Assembly (NCBI GenBank): GCA_963921425.1
Contig: OY992839.1
Coordinates: 11,387,409-11,451,408 of the forward strand
Reading direction: 5' to 3'
DNA: 64,000 nt
Origin: Dryas octopetala
Taxonomy: Eukaryota > Streptophyta > Magnoliopsida > Rosales > Rosaceae
Part shown: in pieces, positions 59,001 to 64,000 of the stretch
Layout: the number at the start of each line of letters is the position of its first letter
Numbering within the stretch: the first letter of the stretch is position 1
The notes under the pieces: generated by a model
Database searches by the model: none
Told to the model about the DNA's origin: nothing
The model's input: only the letters and a program-made list of their open reading frames with translations
Made by a program: the position numbers and the translations under genes

Positions 59001-60287
59001 CTGATTCAATGGTTGTAATATTTTGTTGTGCTTCAATTCTTAATGCACATTGAATCCTTTCTATTTTGGTTTCCATTTATTTCCCTTGTTTTCCACAGGT
59101 TGTGTTGGTTTGTAATTTCTATTATTTGCAGGTGCAACACTTAGTACAGGTTTATGTGTTTAAATTGTGTCTTGTGTCTTGTATCTGTATCTATAAGCGG
59201 TGTTGTCTAGGAAACGTGGAAGGGGGAGATTTGTAAGTGTACTCGTGTTTGTGTTTAAGGCTTGAGGACTGGACCTCACCATGTGACGACCAGACCTCCA
59301 GTAAGTCGATTAGAAATTTCAGGGGTTGAGGACCGGTTCTCTCTATTGAGAACCGGTCTTCCAGTGTGCGTAGTGATGAATTGTTGGGCGAGAGGTCCGG
59401 TTCTAACATATTGAGAACCGGACCTTCAGTAAATGTTACTCTGAATTACTGGGCCTCAGGTCCGGACAATTCACAGTGAAGACCGGTCTTCCAGTATGCC
59501 TGGCGATGAATTTATGGGCTAGAGGACCGGTACTCTCTATTCAGGACCGGACCTCCAGTAAGTGTTGCTCTCATTTTCTGGGCTTCAGAACCGGACCATT
59601 CACATTGAGGACCGGTCTTCCAGTAAGCGTGGCGCAGAATTTATGAGCTAGAGGACAGGTCCTTTCTCATGAGGACCGGACCTCCAGTACGTGTTATTCT
59701 GGATTTCCGGCCTTGAGGACCGGATCTGTCCATTGAGAACCGGAACTCCAGTAAGCGTGGCTCTGATTTTATTGGCTAGAGGACCGGTCCTTTCCTTTGA
59801 AGACCGGTTCTCTATTTAGAGTTGCTCTGAGGACCGATTCTCCCAATTTGAGACCGGACTTTCAGTGACGATTACACTTGCTGGCAAACTTTTAAAAGGT
59901 TTTAAAAAGTGATCTTTAAGATCCTAGAATTGTTTTAAATGAGTTTGGTGTTTTATCACATGGGGATGTTTGTTTATTAATTGATCAAGTAAATGGAAAC
60001 TTAATTAAAGATTTGCTTATGAATTTTTTGCTGTCTTCACTTGATGTCAAAATTTATTAACAGCTCACTCACAGCTTACATTAGATTGTCCTTTCCCATT
60101 GCATATTAGGAAGCACAAGCAACATGAAGATGGAGTTGTTAATCCGAATCCGGAACCTCGCAAGGTTCGACTGAAGAAAAGAGCAAACAGGGCGAGGATC
60201 ACTCAGCCAGAAAACAACTTATCTGATACTGACAGTGATTACGCTGAATATCTGAGGGAGACCTACGGATTGGAGTCAGGAAAATAG
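56030..60287 (+). CDS. Unrecognised 146-residue protein, two exons with a gene-bearing intron
   Basis: Exons 56030-56292 and 60110-60287. The donor AG/GTTAGT and acceptor ATATTAG join in phase 2, giving a continuous frame of 146 residues ending YGLESGK. Without splicing, the first frame runs to 56398 and the second lacks an ATG. The N-terminus is MPKKVRTPINLNVYRELWFE; the middle has an acidic/Ser patch; exon 2 is very basic (RKVRLKKRANRARI) then acidic (SDTDSDYAEYLRE). The basic-then-acidic layout would suit a nuclear protein. No family recognised. The 3.8-kb intron contains the complete Transposase_32-type gene and two CCGG arrays, so that unit probably inserted into an existing intron. A TATATAA at about 56012-56018 lies close upstream of the ATG. 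The splice model is inferred from borders and phase only. Confidence 0.5.
56735..57090. repeat. 64-bp hairpin array, copy 2 (about six units)
   Basis: Units start at about 56741, 56805, 56869, 56932, 56997 and 57060 (GAACCGGACCTCTCTTGAGA), the same unit as copy 1 seven kilobases away, preceded by a poly(A) run at about 56711-56727. Near identity to copy 1 shows recent common origin. Confidence 0.92.
57768..58916 (+). CDS. Putative plant transposon protein (Transposase_32-like)
   Basis: A 382-residue open frame, single exon. The most likely start is the second Met, MAPKKASSQQ at 57780, after which comes a basic segment AKKRKSQASS. The conserved domain runs from about residue 40 to 250: RFRNADCEARWEVI, RGLRPYVESFPKYN, VGEFYANFP, RGREHKCM-like and SVCKLPSS words, CTHLVECGRTV. 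This matches what databases call 'putative plant transposon protein' (PF20167); its biochemical role is not established. The C-terminus has a Pro/Ala/Ser linker then a likely coiled coil (FSAVNSRLDAFDNRMDAF). A CT-rich leader precedes it, and GGGGGAGATTTG follows at about 59223. The gene lies inside the intron of the 56030-60287 gene and between two CCGG arrays, so it probably came in as a nested unit. No lesion seen. Confidence 0.65.
   Translation: MTSLMAPKKASSQQPIAKKRKSQASSSEPQEETPIPRDDSSQYRRFRNADCEARWEVIEDRGFISERPIVIREMSADFVNILAARGLRPYVESFPKYNINLVGEFYANFPPDFKVTKDSHVFLREHKCMITRDDIRSVCKLPSSGKTDYKKFLKFTSSLSREHIITTLYDAPTFVPPASHRVISGNCTQLFRMLFMFVRCNVYPTSQKSRISDEACRLMIALNTPDVPVPLEDIICTHLVECGRTVKNVNSQLSFPCLITRLAERSDIPVMDDDPLWDPDGPIDGWVLRKSDANSRSVVAQVPEAIPPAPTAPSEPSSSGVPAAPDFVSIMERLDLGFSAVNSRLDAFDNRMDAFQQRYTGDLHDIHSTLSELKDRLPDFYP
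59255..59865. repeat. CCGG hairpin array, copy 3 (diverged, 64-65-bp period)
   Basis: About nine units with GAGGACCGG/CAGGTCCGG/GAGAACCGG cores every 64-65 bp; spacers (CTCCAGTAAGCGTGGCTCTG-like) differ from copies 1 and 2. Period and hairpin layout are conserved while the sequence has drifted, which argues for selection on, or recurrent amplification of, the structure. Confidence 0.85.
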
Positions 60288-61775
60288 CTCACGAGCATGA
60301 AGTTTGCCACTGCCCAACAAAGTTGCTGACTTGACTGTGTTACCTATATCATGCATATATCCATGAATGTAATATATGTTTGCTACTTGTGACCATATTA
60401 GTAGCAATGACTGGTTTTATGTAGATGTATTATTAAGACTGCAGAAAAAGTGTATGTATTATGTTTTATTTTATGCTATATATTTTGCCTAGTAGTCTGA
60501 TGTAGGACAAGCCATACATACATGCCGCACAACAACCCATACTCTTCTTCCATCCAACCCCATACATTGGAATATAGTAAGCAAAGAACAAATCTAACCC
60601 CAGCCATTGCAATACATAAAGCAAAAATATTCATTAATGTTTGAGGGATGAAACTGAAGGAGGCAACTCAGAATGGTTGGAGGGAAACAATAGGAATGAA
60701 TTGCTATACTGAATGGTTGGCGCCTAATTTTACACCCGTGTGAGTTTTTGAATGCATTATGACACATATTGGAAAACTGTGAAATATGGAAAATAAAGTG
60801 CAAGGATTTAACTTTTTAATAATAGCAGTGTGATATATTTTAACTATTCCAAACTGAAGGTTTTTAAAACTGCCGCTATATTTTTAAGAGCTCTACAAAT
60901 CATTATCCATCCATTAGGTACAAGTGGTTTCCCTCCAATTATTCAGATATTTTGGAAAGTTTTATTATTAAATAATGGGTGCAAATATTTTATTTTAAAA
61001 TTACATGGGAATTAGGGTTTTTTTTGCCTATTTTAAGCCAACTTTGCTTTTAGGACCCATTATAAACCCACCACCTTCGTTCAGACCACCCAGTCGATAC
61101 AGACCGGTCCTCCAATGGTCCCTGTTCAGTTCCACCTGATGAATCAGGGGATGCGTTCTTGTTGATCGGCGCCATAGTCTGCGAGATTCTTGGTCCGTTG
61201 GAGCTTAAATATTCAGTGGCAAAGTGGGTGTGCCTGATTGGTTGCCATTCTTGAAGGTAGATAATACTCTCTCACAATCTCTTTCGCTCTCTCTGAATAA
61301 CCCCATGTCGGTAGCTCTGTCTATCTCTGTAAATATATCATTCGCCCTGTATAGCTTCAGATATGGGTCATTTTCATGAGTTCTGTATGTTTGGGTCCTT
61401 GAAATATATTTGATTTGGCATATATGATTGCTTATATTGAATATTCTCCATTGGTGTTGTTGTTTGAGCGCAGCTTCATGGTCACTCTGGCTTTGTTTTC
61501 TGTTCTTATTTAACTCATTAATCAGCCACTAAGTATACATTTGAAGAATAGGGCTTCTGCGGTACAACAACTTAATTAGACACTCACATTTTCAGTTCAA
61601 AATATTTTCAAGAACTGGAAAACTTTGGTAACCAAACTTCTGACTTCTGGTTAGGATTAGTTATACTTATAAGAGAATCCATACCCAATTTGAAATCTGT
61701 TGTTAGATCATGTCAGCTGCAATATGTTTCAAACTTAAACCTTAACATATTATTTAACTATCATTTACATATTTG
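60288..61775. other. CACTA-2 spacer, probable leader of the last gene
   Basis: No gene recognised in either strand. An isolated ACAGACCGGTCCTCC occurs at about 61085. From about 61040 the sequence becomes less AT-rich and could be the promoter and leader exon (donor candidate TTGAAG/GTAGATAA at about 61256) of the Transposase_24-type gene. Confidence 0.4.
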
Positions 61776-61776
61776 T

Positions 61777-61829
<53 letters not shown>
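61776..61829. repeat. (GA)n microsatellite
   Basis: An almost pure GA run of more than 45 bp within CACTA-2. Confidence 0.95.
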
Positions 61830-61831
<2 letters not shown>

Positions 61832-62227
61832 GAGAATACCAGCTAGCCTTGACAACACAGGAGGATGGTGAAGGGAGGCAGATTGAGAACAGAGTAAGGT
61901 AGCAAATTAGAGTCAATATAGAACAGAGACATGTCTATTTGAATATTTATCCACAGTCCCCACTATGCACTTCCTCATTGCTTTTTTTCTTTTCTGGGTG
62001 TCTCACCAACTTTAACCTTTTCAATTTTTCGGATTAATGAACTTTCAGCCTTATTTGACTACTTCTCTACATTGTCATTAATTACTATTAGTTCATCACA
62101 CCAAAATGGTGAATTTAGTTATCAATCGCCCTTATATCTAGCTTCATCTATGGTGAATTTCCATGACTTATGTATGTTTGCATCTTTGCAATTTAATTGA
62201 TTTTTAATGTTCTTAATTAGTGTACAG

Positions 62228-63378
62228 ATGCTTAATCACTACGTACCCCATACTGGACCTTTGTTCACTAACCTAGCACAAGACCACGAGACCCAACCTC
62301 CACTGAATGGCTTTGATTTAAGACAAAGCGATGACATTATGTACACATTGCTTAGAGGTGTGAATGATGATACCACACACAACGTTAATGAAACTGAGAA
62401 TGAGATAGTTGTCCAAACTCAAAATCAAACCAATGGATCGAGCAATGCAGTGGGTTTCTCAACTTGCCAACCAAATGAACTTTTGGGACAAAATGGTGAA
62501 TCATCGAGGCCAACAAATGATGTGGGGAATGAAACGGGCACTGATTCGCAACTAGGTAAGCGCAAGAGATTAGGAAGAGGAAAAAATAAGAGAAAATTTG
62601 CTGTAACGAAACTAGAGAAGTTGGTATTCAATGAACATGGGCAGGCAGTTGAACCAGCTGACCTATGTGCAAAGTTTTCAAGATTTGTGGGGATAATAGC
62701 AACAGATGCCTCTTACTTTCCAATCAATGTGAAGTCGTTCAGATTGTTTAAAAAGGGAACCAGAGTGGAGAAAGCATGGAAGGATGTGAAGGTAAAGATC
62801 TCTTTCACCACGCCAATTGTTTCAGTATATCAAGCATTATTAATTTATTCATGTGCTAATGTATGATGCGTATGTACAAACACATTATGCAGGAAGCTCT
62901 TGACTGGTCAGATCCGGATACATTAGCTAAGGAGGCAGCAATTGAAAAGATAACAAAGGCAAAGTTGAATGACCGTTGGAAGAAATTTAAGCATGATCTT
63001 AAGGTGGAATGGTACTACCCAAATGTCGGTACAGCTGATAGGTGGATTTGCAATGATAATCGTGTTAACATTAACCAATGGCGCTTGTTGGTGGCTGATT
63101 GGGACATAGAGAAAGAGGTAAATTAAGCCATAATTCCTCGAATTCTTATTTTCGGCATTCTCATGTAGGTGGAAAAAATTGACAGTGTCATTTGGATTTT
63201 TGTACATAGAAATACTCAAGGATAAATAAGAGGAATCGAAGGCAATTGAGGCTGCATCACACCACTGGTACACAAACCTTTGCCCAAAAGCGACATGCAT
63301 GGGTGAGTTTTCAATACATTACCTAATGTTGAGGGTTAGTGGGAAAGAATTTGTCAATTTATCTTTCAGTTAGATTGA
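62228..63378 (+). CDS. CACTA-2 Transposase_24 (TNP1/Ptta-like) gene, short form
   Basis: Proposed exons: 62228-62791, 62893-63117, 63210-63302 and possibly 63370-63378; all junctions phase 0, 296 residues. The frame opens just after an acceptor-like TGTACAG, so upstream non-coding exons are likely. Visible: a Lys/Arg-rich stretch GKRKRLGRGKNKRKF, then WICNDNRVNINQWRLLVADW, and in the third exon NKRNRRQLRLHHTTGTQTFA followed by QKRHAW, the conserved core of the plant En/Spm Ptta family, whose members are TNPA-like DNA-binding partners of TNP2. Family members normally continue well past this core; here the next good acceptor leads to a stop after two codons. Either the gene is truncated or the real downstream exons lie further on and I missed the junction. 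With TNP2 upstream, the element has the classic two-gene CACTA plan. Confidence 0.7.
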
Positions 63379-63775
63379 TCAGCCAATTATGTATGGGGAT
63401 GACAATGTTGCACAGTGTAAGATTAATTTATGCTAGTTTTGGCATTACCTATTATTTGTTCCACTTCATATAGGATATTTTACTTTAGTGATGCTTGCTT
63501 AATAAGTATAGTACAAATGCATAGACCAAAGTAGTGGTGTATTTTTTCATGATCATGCTTATTTGATGCTTGAAATCCATAATAGTGTAGACAGGCAAAA
63601 TTATATGGCCTCAAAAGAAGAATCACACACATTTACATATTAAGTAATTATCCTGAGATTGCTTATGCTTTGAGCTAGCCACTGGTCATGTTAGCCTTTA
63701 TCTACATAATCATTACAATTATGATAAAGATGAGATAAATTTAGCCTTTTTGATTCACAAAGGAGGTAATGCTTG
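63379..63775. other. CACTA-2 spacer
   Basis: AT-rich, no coding recognised; possibly 3' UTR of the preceding gene. Confidence 0.4.
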
Positions 63776-64000
63776 TATATTGAGAACCGGTTTCAGTATA
63801 AATTTTTGAGAACCGGACCTCCAGGGGCAATGCTTCAGCAATGTGCTTCTAATTTGTTGAAGAATCGGAACTGCTTTTGGAGGACACAAAATTCATTTGA
63901 ATGTAAAAAACAAATTGGAGTACCGGACCTCTCTTAACAGGTCCGGTCATCCAGCGGCAATACAATTCCTCAGTTGTATTTTGAGAACCGGACCTCTATT
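63776..64000. repeat. CCGG hairpin array, copy 4, cut by the window end
   Basis: TTGAGAACCGG, GAGAACCGGACCTCCAG, ACCGGACCTCTCTTAACAGG followed by TCCGGTCATCCAG, and GAGAACCGGACCTCTATT at the edge. It is probably the start of the right subterminal region of CACTA-2. Confidence 0.75.

Larger units (their letters stand above)
49059..64000 (+). mobile_element. Large CACTA transposon CACTA-2, right end beyond the window
   Basis: It begins CACTACTGGAAAAATGG after ATT, the likely 3-bp target site. It contains an intact TNP2-type transposase, a Transposase_24-type gene, two further small genes and a nested gene, with CCGG-rich hairpin arrays near the left end, in the middle and again at the window end. 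No matching CCAGTAGTG terminus occurs in the window, so the element is at least 14.9 kb and its right end is outside. The TIR differs from that of CACTA-1, so they are different families. It is also possible that more than one related element is nested here. Confidence 0.8.

Noticed and set aside
1..64000. tRNA or rRNA genes
   Set aside because: I looked for cloverleaf-like box A/box B pairs and conserved rRNA stretches and saw none apart from the weak SINE-like boxes at 35280-35425; a tRNA scan would be decisive.

Overview
This window looks like nuclear DNA from a eudicot plant. It has spliced genes with GT-AG introns, AT-rich intergenic DNA, and plant-specific families (TNP2/En-Spm transposases, a MURA-type MULE, a Ty1/copia element, a CC-NBS-LRR fragment, a defensin-like gene, a gamma-glutamyl-peptidase gene). 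I cannot name the species; a woody, possibly rosid genome is only a guess. Transposable elements, many nested, make up most of the sequence I can explain. All family assignments are by eye and no database search was run.

Layout. 1-15.8 kb: intergenic DNA with a 33-bp minisatellite, a (GA)n tract and several small inverted-repeat DNA elements (5.3-6.3, 10.5-11.8, 12.3-13.3 and 13.7-14.0 kb). 16.2-20.8 kb: an intact four-exon class I glutamine amidotransferase (gamma-glutamyl peptidase type) whose first intron holds several small elements. 23.0-29.6 kb: a fold-back MITE split by a 6.2-kb CACTA element (CACTA-1; 3-bp target duplication ATA). CACTA-1 carries dense GGGCGACGAA arrays, a 340-bp tandem array and an intact accessory Transposase_24 gene, but no TNP2 transposase. 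29.7-30.6 kb: two nested poly(A) retroposons. 31.6-36.2 kb: a young minus-strand Ty1/copia element with identical 171-bp LTRs, sitting immediately before the ATG of a CC-NBS-LRR N-terminal fragment. 37.3-43.1 kb: a complete MULE with about 170-bp TIRs and a 9-bp target duplication, encoding a MURA-like transposase and, on the other strand, a small GRF-zinc-finger protein. The MULE splits a sequence that is a diverged copy of DNA downstream of the peptidase gene. 46.0-47.2 kb: a two-exon defensin-like secreted peptide gene on the minus strand. 49.06 kb to the window end: a second, larger CACTA element (CACTA-2, right end outside the window). It has an intact four-exon TNP2 transposase, a Transposase_24 gene, two small unrecognised genes on opposite strands, and an intron-nested gene with a 'putative plant transposon protein' domain, flanked by 64-bp-period CCGG hairpin arrays.

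How the parts relate. Only the peptidase and the defensin-like gene look like intact host genes. CACTA-2 could supply TNP2 transposase, but its TIR (CACTACTGG) differs from that of CACTA-1 (CACTACAAG), so I do not assume that it moves CACTA-1. The strongest candidates for undescribed biology are the small accessory genes of CACTA-2, the antisense GRF-zinc-finger gene of the MULE, and the palindromic 340-bp satellite that CACTA-1 shares in part with the fold-back MITE it landed in.
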